From Saonia flava (GTDB lineage Bacteria; Bacteroidota; Bacteroidia; Flavobacteriales; Flavobacteriaceae), in NCBI RefSeq assembly GCF_011927795.1, contig NZ_JAATJJ010000001.1, positions 954,666 through 1,018,665 on the forward strand: a DNA stretch of 64,000 nucleotides, read 5' to 3'. A model generated the notes under the pieces. It was not told where the DNA came from and searched no databases. It saw nothing but the letters and a program-made list of their open reading frames with translations. Below are positions 54,210-63,956 of this stretch, one piece after another. Position 1 is the stretch's first letter, and each line of letters begins with the position of its first letter. The position numbers and the translations under genes are program-made.

Positions 54210-55750
54210 TTCTCTTCAACACTTTCTGGCTGGGGCATTTCAGGAACTTCTAAAAGACTCATGAACGCCTCTCCAAAGTGCTCCACAATTTTGGTGGCAA
54301 CCAACGATTGATACCCGCATTTCTCGATTGCAATATCAGCAGCTTTACCGTGCAGGTACACACCAAAAACTGAAGCCTGTAAAGGTTCATAACCTTGGGC
54401 AACCAACCCCGTAATCATACCTGCAAGCACATCCCCGCTACCTGCCGTAGCCATTCCCGGATTTCCTGTAGAATTTACATAGCCCACCCCATCATAAACA
54501 ACAATTGTGTGTGCTCCTTTAATGACCAGCACACAATCATATTGTTCAGAGAATTTCTTAGTTTTTTCTAATTTTTCAAAATCATCCTTCCATGGCCCAA
54601 TTAAGCGTTCCAACTCTTTTGGATGAGGTGTAAGAATGGATCTTGCCGGAAGCTTTTTTAGAAGTTTTTTATTTTCTGAAAGTAAATTAAGGGCATCGGC
54701 ATCCACAACCAAATTTCCCTTATACTTATTTAAAAAATCGGAAAAAGCTTTGGATGTAGCCTCTTTTTTTTCCATTCCCATACCAATACCAACGACAGTC
54801 GGCACCATATCATAACTAATACCAGAGAGAATATCTTCATTTTCATCAGTTAAAACCATAGCCTCTGGTAAACTTGTCTGTAAAGGCAGACAACCACATT
54901 TTGGCACATATGCAGTAACCAAACCGCTTCCAGAATACAAACAGGATTTTGACGCCAATATCACCGCTCCTACCTTACCATAACTCCCCCCAATTATAAG
55001 AGAATGGCCATAAGTACCCTTATGGGAAAACTTCTCTCTAGGGATATAAATAGGTAAAACTTCATTCTTGCCAATAAATTCATAATCTGTTTTAGTGTTT
55101 GTAAGGTATTCAGCATCAAGGCCAATATCCAATATTTCCCATTGTTTTACATAATTACCAGTTTGTGGCAGAAAAAAAACTAGTTTAGGTGCCTGAAAAC
55201 TTAAAACATAATCTGCTTCTACCACTCCCTCTGGATTTTCTGGAATGGTATTTACATAGAGACCAGATGGAATATCAACAGATAAAATAAAGGTTCCTGT
55301 ATTATTTAAGTACTGCATTAAATTAACCACCCAAGTATCCGGAGTTCTATTAAGGCCTATTCCAAAAATGGCATCTACTATTATGTCATCTTTCCCTATT
55401 TCTGGGAATTCGCTGTCCGAATTCAAAAAAGTTGGCCAAACCTTTCTGTCCTTGAGCCTTTCCAAGTTCAATAAAAAGTCTTTAGACCGCTTATCACTGT
55501 AATTCACTACAAACACTTCAAAATTATAACCATGTTCTTGTAAATGCCTTGCCAAGGCTATTCCGTCTCCTCCATTATTACCAATACCACAGAATAAATG
55601 AATTTTAACAGGTGCTCCCTGCATTCTAAGATGCATCCAATTAAAAATTTGTACAGCTGCCCTTTCCATCAATTCATCACTGCTTATACCCTGTTTTTCA
55701 ACGGTATATTTATCAGCTTCATAAATTTGACTTGCGCTAAAAATTTTCAT
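54206..55750 (-). CDS. nnr: Bifunctional NAD(P)H-hydrate epimerase/ADP-dependent hydratase
   Basis: This 514-residue fused metabolite-repair enzyme restores damaged NAD(P)HX. The N-terminal epimerase (YjeF_N, about 1-215) has FCGIGNNGGDGIALARHL and VDAIFGIGLNR. The C-terminal dehydratase (about 235-505) has SFGK-like HSLIIGGSYGKVGA, VVDADALNLL, LTPHPKELERLI and TGNPGMATAGSGDVLAGMI with the nucleotide-binding and catalytic Asp. The last residues are acidic. It is monocistronic. Confidence 0.93.
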   Translation of the reverse strand: MKIFSASQIYEADKYTVEKQGISSDELMERAAVQIFNWMHLRMQGAPVKIHLFCGIGNNGGDGIALARHLQEHGYNFEVFVVNYSDKRSKDFLLNLERLKDRKVWPTFLNSDSEFPEIGKDDIIVDAIFGIGLNRTPDTWVVNLMQYLNNTGTFILSVDIPSGLYVNTIPENPEGVVEADYVLSFQAPKLVFFLPQTGNYVKQWEILDIGLDAEYLTNTKTDYEFIGKNEVLPIYIPREKFSHKGTYGHSLIIGGSYGKVGAVILASKSCLYSGSGLVTAYVPKCGCLPLQTSLPEAMVLTDENEDILSGISYDMVPTVVGIGMGMEKKEATSKAFSDFLNKYKGNLVVDADALNLLSENKKLLKKLPARSILTPHPKELERLIGPWKDDFEKLEKTKKFSEQYDCVLVIKGAHTIVVYDGVGYVNSTGNPGMATAGSGDVLAGMITGLVAQGYEPLQASVFGVYLHGKAADIAIEKCGYQSLVATKIVEHFGEAFMSLLEVPEMPQPESVEEN

Positions 55751-55826
55751 TCGGTAAAATTATTTAAGAAACATTCCTGTTTTTGTAATATTCATTACAA
55801 TTATTTGATTAGGCCTTCAAAAGTAG

Positions 55827-55834
55827 TACATTTG
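55827..55834 (+). promoter_or_regulatory. Promoter of the thr operon
   Basis: TACATTTG matches the Bacteroidota -7 consensus exactly, with TTTG at 55804-55807 in the -33 position (19-bp spacer). The predicted transcript starts just before the leader ORF at 55851. Confidence 0.7.
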
Positions 55835-55850
55835 ATTCTTTGTAGGAAGT

Positions 55851-55949
55851 ATGTATTCTCATAGATTAGACATAAACGTTATTTTTTCTTCAGCAAACAA
55901 TGGTTGTTTCAATTCTTTCACCATTAGTACGGCTACCCCTATGGGGTAA
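55851..55949 (+). CDS. Candidate thr operon leader peptide
   Basis: This 32-residue ORF begins ATGTATTCTCAT, 3 bp after a GGAAG-like ribosome site, between the promoter at 55827 and thrA. It ends SFTISTATPMG, so three Thr codons and one Ile codon lie just before its stop. A small hairpin TACCCC-TAT-GGGGTA overlaps the stop. Thr/Ile codons in a leader are the hallmark of threonine attenuation. The Thr run is short and the hairpin weak, so this could also be chance. Confidence 0.45.
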   Translation: MYSHRLDINVIFSSANNGCFNSFTISTATPMG

Positions 55950-56013
55950 ACAGCTATATTCATCCGTCCTATCATTTTTTGCATTACATCAATTTTTTTA
56001 ACCCTTTTATACA

Positions 56014-58458
56014 ATGAAAGTTCTAAAATTCGGTGGTACTTCTGTAGCCAACGCCCATAATATTAACTTAGTAAAAAATATAGTTGTTACTGCCAATGGT
56101 AATAAAACTATAGTCGTAGTATCTGCATTTGGCGGTGTCACAGACCAATTATTACAAACAGCTAAACTGGCAGCTTCGAATGATAAAAGTTATAGAACTA
56201 TTCTCAATGAAATAGAGGAAAGACATTTAACCACCATTAAGGAGCTTATCCCTATTCATTCACAAAGCAAGGTGCTCAGCATAGTTAAAAGTGAATTGAA
56301 CTCTTTGGAAACCTTACTGGAAGGAGCCTATTTAATTGAAGAAACAACACCCCAATTGTTGGATAAAATTGTTAGTTACGGCGAATCACTTTCTTCATAT
56401 ATCATTAGTGAATACTTTATTACCGATGGTTTAAATGCAATCCATAAAGACAGTAGAGAACTAATAAAAACTGATGAATCCCACGGAAAGGCGATGGTTG
56501 ATTTTGAGCTAACAAACTCCAATTGTAGAGATTTCTTTTCAAATTCTTCAAATGAAATTATTATCCTGGGCGGGTTTATTTCTTCTTCTAAAAAGGGAAA
56601 TCCAACCACATTAGGAAGAGGAGGTTCCGACTATACGGCAGCCATCATTGCAGGTGCGATAGATGCAGAAATATTAGAAATTTGGACCGATGTAAGTGGT
56701 ATGTACACGGCCAACCCAAAAATTGTAAAGCAGGCTAAACCTATTCCCCTTATTTCATATGAGGAAGCAATGGAACTTTCTCATTTTGGGGCAAAAGTAT
56801 TATATCCACCATCGATTCAGCCTGTATTCTCAAAAGGAATTTCCATTAACATTAAAAACACCTTTGATCCTCAACATCCTGGAACATTTATTACAAAAAA
56901 TCCAAGTAGCAAGGAAGAATCTGTTCGTGGAATTAGCCATGTGGAACATATTAGCCTTTTGTCCATAGAAGGCCCGGGAATGGTTGGCATATATGGAATC
57001 TCCAAACGATTTTTTGAAGTGCTTTCCCTTGCTGAAATCAGTGTGGTTTTAATTACCCAAGCATCCTCTGAACATTCTATATGTGTGGGCGTTTCCATTT
57101 TAGATGCCGATAGAGCGGTAAAAGCACTCAATACATCTTTTGAATATGAAATTTCGCAAGGCAAGATAAAACCCATTATTGTTGAAGAAGACCTTTCCAT
57201 AATTGCTCTTGTTGGCGATAATATGAAAAACCATCAAGGATTGAGCGGCAAAATGTTTAGTACTCTTGGAAAAAACAATGTGAACATTCGTGCCATTGCC
57301 CAAGGGGCTTCAGAAAGAAATATCTCTGCTGTCATTAACACAAATGATGTAAAAAAAGCATTGAATGCCTTGCATGAAGAGTTTTTTGAAGAAAACATAA
57401 AACAGCTGAACCTTTTTGTAATGGGAGTTGGCAATGTAGGCTCTAAATTTCTGAATCAAATAAAACAGCAAAAGAAATACTTAAAAGACAACCTAAAACT
57501 AAACCTTAGGGTCATAGGTATTTCCAATTCCCGCACCATGTATTTTGATGAAAATGGAATTTCATTGAACTCATGGGAGAATTTATTACCAACAGGGGAA
57601 AAAGCAGATAAAGCTAAGTTTTTTGATACCATTAATACCCTAAATTATCGTAATAGCATTTTTGTGGACAACACAGCTAGTCATGAAGTTTCAGAAACTT
57701 ACAATAAGTATTTAAAAAACAGTATCTCAGTTGTTACGTGTAATAAAATTGCTTGTTCCTCGGAGTACAAAAACTATAAAAACTTAAAAGAATTGGCTAG
57801 ACAGTACAATGCTCCTTTTCTTTTTGAAACCAACGTGGGTGCAGGATTGCCAATTATAGACACCCTCAAGCATTTAATAGCTTCTGGAGATAGAATCCTT
57901 AAAATCCAGGCGGTATTATCTGGAAGCCTGAATTTTGTTTTCAATAATTTTAATGACGAGACCACTTTTCATGATGTAGTAAAACAAGCTCAAGAAGAGG
58001 GATATACCGAACCAGACCCAAAAATTGATTTAAGCGGGATTGATGTGATGCGAAAAATATTGATTTTAGCAAGGGAAAGCGGCAATCAATTGGATATAGA
58101 TGATATTGAAAATCAACCCTTTCTTCCGCAAGAAAGTCTGGACACTAAAAACAATAAGGACTTCTTCGCCTCCCTAAAAAAATATGAAGATGATTTTCAA
58201 AAAATGTATTCAGATGCTGTTAAAAATGATAGCAAATTAAAATATGTTGCTCAATTTGAAAATGGAAAAGCCAGTGTTGGTTTGCAACAAATTCCTAAAG
58301 GGCACGATTTTTATAACTTGGAAGGAAGTGACAACATTGTTTTGTTCTATACAGAGAGATACCCTAATCAGCCCATGATTATTAAAGGTGCCGGAGCCGG
58401 AGCAGATGTTACTGCATCGGGTATTTTTGCGGATATTATACGAATTGGTAATTTCTAA
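56014..58458 (+). CDS. thrA: Bifunctional aspartokinase/homoserine dehydrogenase I
   Basis: This 814-residue fusion is the first and third step of threonine synthesis. The aspartokinase (about 1-290) starts MKVLKFGGTSVANAHN and has RGGSDYTAAIIAGAIDAE. Two ACT domains (about 310-460) bind threonine for feedback. The homoserine dehydrogenase (about 465-814) has NAD(P) motif LFVMGVGNVGSKF, TCNKIA and GSLNFVFNNF. It begins thrA-thrB-thrC. Confidence 0.95.
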   Translation: MKVLKFGGTSVANAHNINLVKNIVVTANGNKTIVVVSAFGGVTDQLLQTAKLAASNDKSYRTILNEIEERHLTTIKELIPIHSQSKVLSIVKSELNSLETLLEGAYLIEETTPQLLDKIVSYGESLSSYIISEYFITDGLNAIHKDSRELIKTDESHGKAMVDFELTNSNCRDFFSNSSNEIIILGGFISSSKKGNPTTLGRGGSDYTAAIIAGAIDAEILEIWTDVSGMYTANPKIVKQAKPIPLISYEEAMELSHFGAKVLYPPSIQPVFSKGISINIKNTFDPQHPGTFITKNPSSKEESVRGISHVEHISLLSIEGPGMVGIYGISKRFFEVLSLAEISVVLITQASSEHSICVGVSILDADRAVKALNTSFEYEISQGKIKPIIVEEDLSIIALVGDNMKNHQGLSGKMFSTLGKNNVNIRAIAQGASERNISAVINTNDVKKALNALHEEFFEENIKQLNLFVMGVGNVGSKFLNQIKQQKKYLKDNLKLNLRVIGISNSRTMYFDENGISLNSWENLLPTGEKADKAKFFDTINTLNYRNSIFVDNTASHEVSETYNKYLKNSISVVTCNKIACSSEYKNYKNLKELARQYNAPFLFETNVGAGLPIIDTLKHLIASGDRILKIQAVLSGSLNFVFNNFNDETTFHDVVKQAQEEGYTEPDPKIDLSGIDVMRKILILARESGNQLDIDDIENQPFLPQESLDTKNNKDFFASLKKYEDDFQKMYSDAVKNDSKLKYVAQFENGKASVGLQQIPKGHDFYNLEGSDNIVLFYTERYPNQPMIIKGAGAGADVTASGIFADIIRIGNF

Positions 58459-58461
58459 CTA

Positions 58462-59385
58462 ATGGATGAACTAAAAGTCTTTTGCCCTGCTACTATAGCC
58501 AACATCTCCTGTGGATTTGATGTTCTTGGGGTTGCCCTAGATTCTGTAGGTGATGAAATGGTCGTAAGAAAAACAAAAGAAAAGGGTATTAAAATCACGA
58601 AACTTATAGGACAAGAATTACCCTTGGAAACTAACAAAAATGTAGCAGGCGTAGCAGCTGTAGCTTTATTGGATGCAATTGGTTATAGAGAGGGGTTTGA
58701 AATAGAAATCTATAAAAAAATTAAAGCTGGTAGCGGAATCGGGAGCAGTGCAGCTAGTTCCACAGGAGCTGTTTGGGCCATAAATGAACTTCTGGGGAAA
58801 CCATTTTCATCATTAGACTTGGTGAAATTTGCAATGGAAGGCGAGTATTTGGCCAGTGGCGTCCACCATGCGGACAATGTAGCCCCTGCACTATATGGCG
58901 GATTTACTTTGGTTAGAAGTTACGAGCCTTTGGATGTTATTAAAATTAATACCCCAGACAAACTATACGCTACCGTAATTCATCCACAGATTGAGATAAA
59001 AACATCCGATTCCAGAAAAATATTAAAAACCAGTATTACTCTAAAAGATGGTATTAAACAATGGGGAAATGTTGGTGGTTTGGTTGCCGGACTTTTCATT
59101 GAAGACTATGAACTTATTGGTCGTTCTTTAGAAGACCACATTATAGAACCCATCCGTTCCATATTGATTCCGGAATTTAACAAAGTAAAGTCAGAATCTA
59201 TAAAGGCAGGTGCACTAGGGGGTGGCATATCTGGTTCTGGACCTTCTATTTTTGCATTGAGCAAAGGAGAAAATACTGCAAATGATGTTGCCGAGGCAAT
59301 GAGAAATGTATATAAAAACATAGGGATTAATTTTGATGTCCATGTGTCCAAAATAAACCCTCAGGGAATAAAAACAATTGATTAA
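58462..59385 (+). CDS. thrB: Homoserine kinase
   Basis: This 307-residue GHMP kinase phosphorylates homoserine. It has the ATP-binding loop AGSGIGSSAASSTGA, CPATIANISCGFDVLG near the start, and the C-terminal GALGGGISGSGPSIFAL. It starts 3 bp after thrA and its stop abuts the thrC start. Confidence 0.95.
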   Translation: MDELKVFCPATIANISCGFDVLGVALDSVGDEMVVRKTKEKGIKITKLIGQELPLETNKNVAGVAAVALLDAIGYREGFEIEIYKKIKAGSGIGSSAASSTGAVWAINELLGKPFSSLDLVKFAMEGEYLASGVHHADNVAPALYGGFTLVRSYEPLDVIKINTPDKLYATVIHPQIEIKTSDSRKILKTSITLKDGIKQWGNVGGLVAGLFIEDYELIGRSLEDHIIEPIRSILIPEFNKVKSESIKAGALGGGISGSGPSIFALSKGENTANDVAEAMRNVYKNIGINFDVHVSKINPQGIKTID

Positions 59386-60681
59386 ATGCACTTTTACAGT
59401 TTAAATCACAATGCACCAAAAGTTTCCTTTAAGGAAGCCGTTATAAGGGGAATTGCACCAGACAGAGGGTTATATTTTCCTGAAAATATTGAAGCTTTAC
59501 CAACATCTTTTTTTAAAGAAATCGAAACTCTTTCTCACCAAGAAATAGCTTTTACGGCAATTCATCAATTTGTGGGTGATGAAATTCCAGATGAAGTCCT
59601 TAAAGAAATTTTAGCTGAAGTATTGGATTTTGATTTTCCAATAGTGGAAATTGAAAAAAATGTAGGCACTTTAGAGCTTTTTCATGGACCCACAATGGCA
59701 TTTAAGGATGTAGGTGCTCGGTTTATGGCACGCTGCATGGGCTATTTTTCCCAAGACAAAAAAAATGAAGTGACCGTTTTGGTGGCAACATCTGGTGATA
59801 CAGGGGGAGCTGTTGCCAATGGTTTTCTGTGTGTTGATGGCGTTAAGGTCGTTATTCTATATCCCAGTGGAAAAGTAAGTGACATTCAAGAAAAACAGTT
59901 GACCGCTCTTGGACAAAATATTACTGCTATGGAAGTGGATGGTACATTTGATGACTGCCAAAAAATGGTTAAAACTGCTTTTTTGGATTCACAAATCACT
60001 GATTCCATGCAACTAACATCGGCCAACTCCATCAACGTTGCCCGGTGGTTGCCACAATTGTTTTATTTCCTATTTGCTTATAAGCAATTAAAATCTAAGG
60101 GAAAAGAAATAGTATTTTCTGTTCCCAGTGGAAATTTTGGTAATATTTGCGCTGGAATGGTTGCCCAGAAATTGGGCATGCCCGTTAAACATTTTATAGC
60201 CTCTACCAATGTTAATGATGTTGTTCCCAATTTCATGAAAAATGGAGATTACAAACCAAAACCTTCAATTGCAACTATCTCAAATGCCATGGATGTAGGG
60301 GATCCCAGTAACTTTATCCGGATTCGGCATCTATATAAAGATGATTTAGTAGAATTGTCCAAAAACCTTTCCTCTTTATCTTTTACAGACATGGAAACCA
60401 AAAATGCAATGAGACACATCCAAAAAATTTCGGGTTATGTTGCCGACCCTCATGGAGCTGTCGGATATTTAGGTTTAAAAAAATATCAGGAAACTAATCC
60501 TGACACATATGGAATTTTCCTTGAAACGGCTCATCCAGTAAAGTTTTTGGATGTTGTAGAAGATACTTTAAATCTCAGTCTAGAAATTCCACAGCAAATT
60601 CAAAAGGTAATGGGTAGAGAAAAAGAATCCAAGTTCATTTCTAGCTATGAAGAATTGAAAAATTATCTTATAGATAGCTGA
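59386..60681 (+). CDS. thrC: Threonine synthase
   Basis: This 431-residue PLP enzyme converts O-phosphohomoserine to threonine. It has PLP Lys in HGPTMAFKDVGARFMA, ATSGDTGGAVANGF and SVPSGNFGNICAG. It belongs to the shorter E. coli-like ThrC class. The start codon immediately follows the thrB stop. Confidence 0.95.
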   Translation: MHFYSLNHNAPKVSFKEAVIRGIAPDRGLYFPENIEALPTSFFKEIETLSHQEIAFTAIHQFVGDEIPDEVLKEILAEVLDFDFPIVEIEKNVGTLELFHGPTMAFKDVGARFMARCMGYFSQDKKNEVTVLVATSGDTGGAVANGFLCVDGVKVVILYPSGKVSDIQEKQLTALGQNITAMEVDGTFDDCQKMVKTAFLDSQITDSMQLTSANSINVARWLPQLFYFLFAYKQLKSKGKEIVFSVPSGNFGNICAGMVAQKLGMPVKHFIASTNVNDVVPNFMKNGDYKPKPSIATISNAMDVGDPSNFIRIRHLYKDDLVELSKNLSSLSFTDMETKNAMRHIQKISGYVADPHGAVGYLGLKKYQETNPDTYGIFLETAHPVKFLDVVEDTLNLSLEIPQQIQKVMGREKESKFISSYEELKNYLIDS

Positions 60682-60754
60682 TTTCTCTACTTTTTATTAA
60701 CGTTTTTAGTTTAAAAGTTAATCGTTCTGTTTCTTTAAGCAGATTTTATTTCAA

Positions 60755-60762
60755 TAAATTTG
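60755..60762 (+). promoter_or_regulatory. Promoter -7 element of the gcvT operon
   Basis: TAAATTTG is a perfect TAnnTTTG match 19 bp before the gcvT start codon; no clear -33 TTTG is visible. Confidence 0.6.
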
Positions 60763-60781
60763 TTCCAGAAAAAACGATTAA

Positions 60782-61870
60782 ATGAAAGATACTGCACTCA
60801 CTGAAATCCATAAGGCACTTGGAGCCAAAATGGTTCCTTTTGCCGGTTATAACATGCCTGTTTCTTACGAAGGGGTCAACATAGAACATGAAACGGTTAG
60901 AAATGGTGTTGGTGTGTTTGATGTGTCCCATATGGGCGAATTTTTAATTGAAGGAACAAAGGCATTGGATTTGATTCAAAGAGTAACCTCAAATGATGCA
61001 TCCAAATTAACAATAGGAAAAGCACAATATGGATACATGCCCAATGAAACAGGTGGCATAGTAGACGATTTAATTGTATATCGTATAAAAGAAGAAACTT
61101 ACCTTATGGTGGTCAATGCATCAAATATTGATAAAGATTGGAGACACATTTCCAAATACAATGAGGAAATTGGGGCAGACATGCGCGATTTGTCTGAAAA
61201 CTTTTCATTGTTGGCCATACAGGGTCCAAAAGCTGTTGAAGCCATGCAATCTCTTACTTCAATCGACTTATCAGCTATAAAATTTTATCATTTTGAAGTG
61301 GCGGACTTTGCCGATATAGAACATGTTGTTATTTCTGCCACGGGATATACGGGTTCCGGTGGTTTTGAAATTTATTGTAAAAACTCTGAAGTTGAACAGA
61401 TTTGGAATAAGGTTTTTGAAGCTGGGGCAGATTTTGGTATAAAACCAATAGGCCTAGCAGCCCGCGATACTTTAAGGTTGGAAATGGGGTATTGTCTATA
61501 TGGAAATGATATAAATGATGAAACCTCGCCTTTTGAAGCAGGTTTGGGCTGGGTAACCAAGTTCAATAAGGATTTTGTGAACTGTGAGGCTTTGGAGAAT
61601 GAAAAAAACAGAACCCCAGAAAGAAAGCTTATCGCCTTTAAATTAACAGAGAGAGGCATTCCTAGGCACGATTACGACATAGTGGATGGACAGGGTAAAA
61701 AAATTGGAATAGTTACCTCCGGAACCATGTCACCTTCTTTAGGGGTTGGCATTGGGTTAGGCTACGTCCCCAAAGTTTTTTCCGAAATAGGAAGTACCAT
61801 TCATGTACAAATTAGGAAAAATGCAGTACCGGCCACTGTAATTAAACTTCCATTTTATAAATCTTCATGA
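60782..61870 (+). CDS. gcvT: Aminomethyltransferase (glycine cleavage T protein)
   Basis: This 362-residue T protein moves the aminomethyl carbon of glycine to tetrahydrofolate. It has FAGYNMPVSYEGVNIEH, catalytic Asp in FDVSHMGEF, and GLAARDTLRLEMGYCLYGND. The other glycine-cleavage genes are elsewhere. The gene overlaps glsA by 4 bp (ATGA). Confidence 0.95.
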   Translation: MKDTALTEIHKALGAKMVPFAGYNMPVSYEGVNIEHETVRNGVGVFDVSHMGEFLIEGTKALDLIQRVTSNDASKLTIGKAQYGYMPNETGGIVDDLIVYRIKEETYLMVVNASNIDKDWRHISKYNEEIGADMRDLSENFSLLAIQGPKAVEAMQSLTSIDLSAIKFYHFEVADFADIEHVVISATGYTGSGGFEIYCKNSEVEQIWNKVFEAGADFGIKPIGLAARDTLRLEMGYCLYGNDINDETSPFEAGLGWVTKFNKDFVNCEALENEKNRTPERKLIAFKLTERGIPRHDYDIVDGQGKKIGIVTSGTMSPSLGVGIGLGYVPKVFSEIGSTIHVQIRKNAVPATVIKLPFYKSS

Positions 61871-62781
61871 TAGATTTTCAAAAAATCATTCAGGATATCC
61901 ATGCTTCTATGTCCAATATAGAAGTAAGAGGAAAAATTGCCTCTTATATACCCGAATTGGCTTTTATAGATAAAAAAAAGCTTGGCATTCATCTTATAGA
62001 CCAAGAAGGTAATAATTACTTTACTGGAGATTCCAAGGAAGCATTTTCCATCCAAAGTATTTCCAAAGTATTAAGCTTGGCAATGGCGTTTCCAATAATG
62101 GGGGATAACCTATGGAAACGGGTAGACGTAGAACCTTCAGGAGACCCGTTTAATCATTTGTCATTACTGGAGTTGGAAAATGGAATTCCAAGAAATCCTT
62201 TAATAAATGCAGGAGCATTAGTGATTGCGGACATTTTAGTATCTAACTTAGAAAATCCTAAAGAAGATTTTTTAAACTACGTTAGAAACATTGCAAATGA
62301 CCAAACCATCAATTTTGACAAGAAAATTGCTTATTCAGAAAAAGAAACAGGTTTTAAAAATTACGCTGCGGCCAACCTGTTAAAGTCCTACGGGAATATT
62401 AAGAATAAGGTAGATGACGTGTTGGATTTTTATTTTCACCAATGTTCACTTCAAATGTCTTGCAAACAATTGGTAAATGCCTTTTATATATTTATGAACA
62501 AAGGTATGTGCCAACTAAATAAGAGTTATTTAACGGTTAAACAGACCAAACGTATCAACGCCATAATGTTGACCTGTGGTTTTTATGATGAAGCAGGGGA
62601 ATTTGCTTTTGAGGTTGGACTACCGGGAAAGAGTGGTGTTGGCGGTGGTATTGTAGCACTATTGCCAAATAAATTTTGTGTCACAACATGGTCTCCTGGT
62701 TTAAACCAAAAAGGAAATTCCAAACTAGGAATGTTGGCATTGGAGCAGTTAACTACCAAAACAGGATTGTCAATTTTTTAA
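61867..62781 (+). CDS. glsA: Glutaminase
   Basis: This 304-residue serine-lysine-type glutaminase hydrolyses glutamine to glutamate and ammonia. It has catalytic Ser64-Ile-Ser-Lys67 in IQSISKVLSLAMAF, NPLINAGALV with substrate Asn, and GLPGKSGVGGGIVALLP near the end. It sits in the gcvT transcript, overlapping it by 4 bp. Confidence 0.94.
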   Translation: MIDFQKIIQDIHASMSNIEVRGKIASYIPELAFIDKKKLGIHLIDQEGNNYFTGDSKEAFSIQSISKVLSLAMAFPIMGDNLWKRVDVEPSGDPFNHLSLLELENGIPRNPLINAGALVIADILVSNLENPKEDFLNYVRNIANDQTINFDKKIAYSEKETGFKNYAAANLLKSYGNIKNKVDDVLDFYFHQCSLQMSCKQLVNAFYIFMNKGMCQLNKSYLTVKQTKRINAIMLTCGFYDEAGEFAFEVGLPGKSGVGGGIVALLPNKFCVTTWSPGLNQKGNSKLGMLALEQLTTKTGLSIF

Positions 62782-62784
62782 AAT

Positions 62785-63609
62785 TTGGATAAAGAGAAGA
62801 TTCTAATACTCGGGGCCAGTGGCTTTATAGGTAATGCTATATATAAGGAGCTCTGCTCCTATTTTGACACGTATGGAACCTACTTCTCCAATAAATCCTT
62901 TGGGCAAAACAAACAGTTTTTTAGCTATAATTTACAGGAAGATGACATTTTTAAAATACTAGAAACTGTACAACCTCAACTAATAATATCATCGCTTAGA
63001 GGAGATTTTAATGCACAGATACAAGCGCATCAACATATCATAGAATATTTAATGTCCCAATCTAATTGCAAGCTTTATTTTATTTCCTCTGCCAATGTAT
63101 TCGATGCCTATAGTCAATACCCCTCCTATGAATATGACAAAACCTTATCTCTTAGTATTTATGGTAGACTAAAAATTAAAATCGAAAATATGTTATTAAG
63201 ACTTCCAAAAGAGAAGATGGGCATCATTAGAATACCCATGGTTTTTGGTAAGTTATCCCCAAGAATCAAAGAGATTAAGACCTTGCTGGAAAACAAAGAA
63301 CCTATTGAAGTTTTTCCAAACCTAATTATTAACGTCACACATGACAACAAACTAACCCAGCAGCTCCATTATTTAATAAATAGAAATAAAAATGGGATTT
63401 TTCATTTGGGTAGTAAAGACTTGGTTCATCATGAAGAGTTCATACACGAAATAGTAAAAAAAATTAGTGGTCTATCCCACCAGCCATTATATAAAAGGGT
63501 GTTTACAACCAATGAAGATAGATACTTGGCGGTGCTGCCCAAGGCAAATAAATTACCCAAAAATCTTCAGGTTACCTATCAAGAAATTATTGATTACCAT
63601 ACCTTTTAA
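62785..63609 (+). CDS. NAD-dependent epimerase/dehydratase (RmlD-like)
   Basis: This 274-residue extended SDR has the Rossmann start ILILGASGFIGNAI, Ser in FISSANVFDAYSQYPSYEYD, and the Y-x-x-x-K motif in SIYGRLKIKIE. Similarity is closest to dTDP-4-dehydrorhamnose reductase-type enzymes; the substrate is unknown. The start is TTG at 62785, 3 bp after the glsA stop, so it belongs to that operon. Confidence 0.82.
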   Translation: MDKEKILILGASGFIGNAIYKELCSYFDTYGTYFSNKSFGQNKQFFSYNLQEDDIFKILETVQPQLIISSLRGDFNAQIQAHQHIIEYLMSQSNCKLYFISSANVFDAYSQYPSYEYDKTLSLSIYGRLKIKIENMLLRLPKEKMGIIRIPMVFGKLSPRIKEIKTLLENKEPIEVFPNLIINVTHDNKLTQQLHYLINRNKNGIFHLGSKDLVHHEEFIHEIVKKISGLSHQPLYKRVFTTNEDRYLAVLPKANKLPKNLQVTYQEIIDYHTF

Positions 63610-63638
63610 TTGTAATTTTCTCACTTAAAAACCAATTT

Positions 63639-63926
63639 ATGGAAAAATTAACCGAAGAAGAGATTTATAAGAGAGTGGATAAATTAGTTGGTTGGGAATA
63701 TAGAAATAATGTAATTGAAAGCTACTATGAGTTCAAGAATTTCAAAGAAGCTTTTGCTATCATGACCAGAATTGCATTTGAGTGCGAGGCACAAAACCAT
63801 CATCCTGATTGGACAAACATTTACAACTCCTTACACATCCGATTAAATACCCACACCGCACAAGGGGTTACAGAAAAAGATTTTATACTTGCAAAAAGTA
63901 TTGATGCTATTATTAGCAAGGCATAA
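63639..63926 (+). CDS. phhB: Pterin-4a-carbinolamine dehydratase
   Basis: This 95-residue protein recycles 4a-hydroxytetrahydrobiopterin for aromatic hydroxylases. It has the family signature CEAQNHHPDW and NTHTAQGVTEKDFILAKSID. Length is typical (about 95-105). It is 29 bp after the epimerase gene. A tetrahydropterin-using hydroxylase is expected elsewhere in the genome. Confidence 0.93.
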   Translation: MEKLTEEEIYKRVDKLVGWEYRNNVIESYYEFKNFKEAFAIMTRIAFECEAQNHHPDWTNIYNSLHIRLNTHTAQGVTEKDFILAKSIDAIISKA

Positions 63927-63956
63927 TCTTTACCTTGCACCCCTATTAAAAATTAT

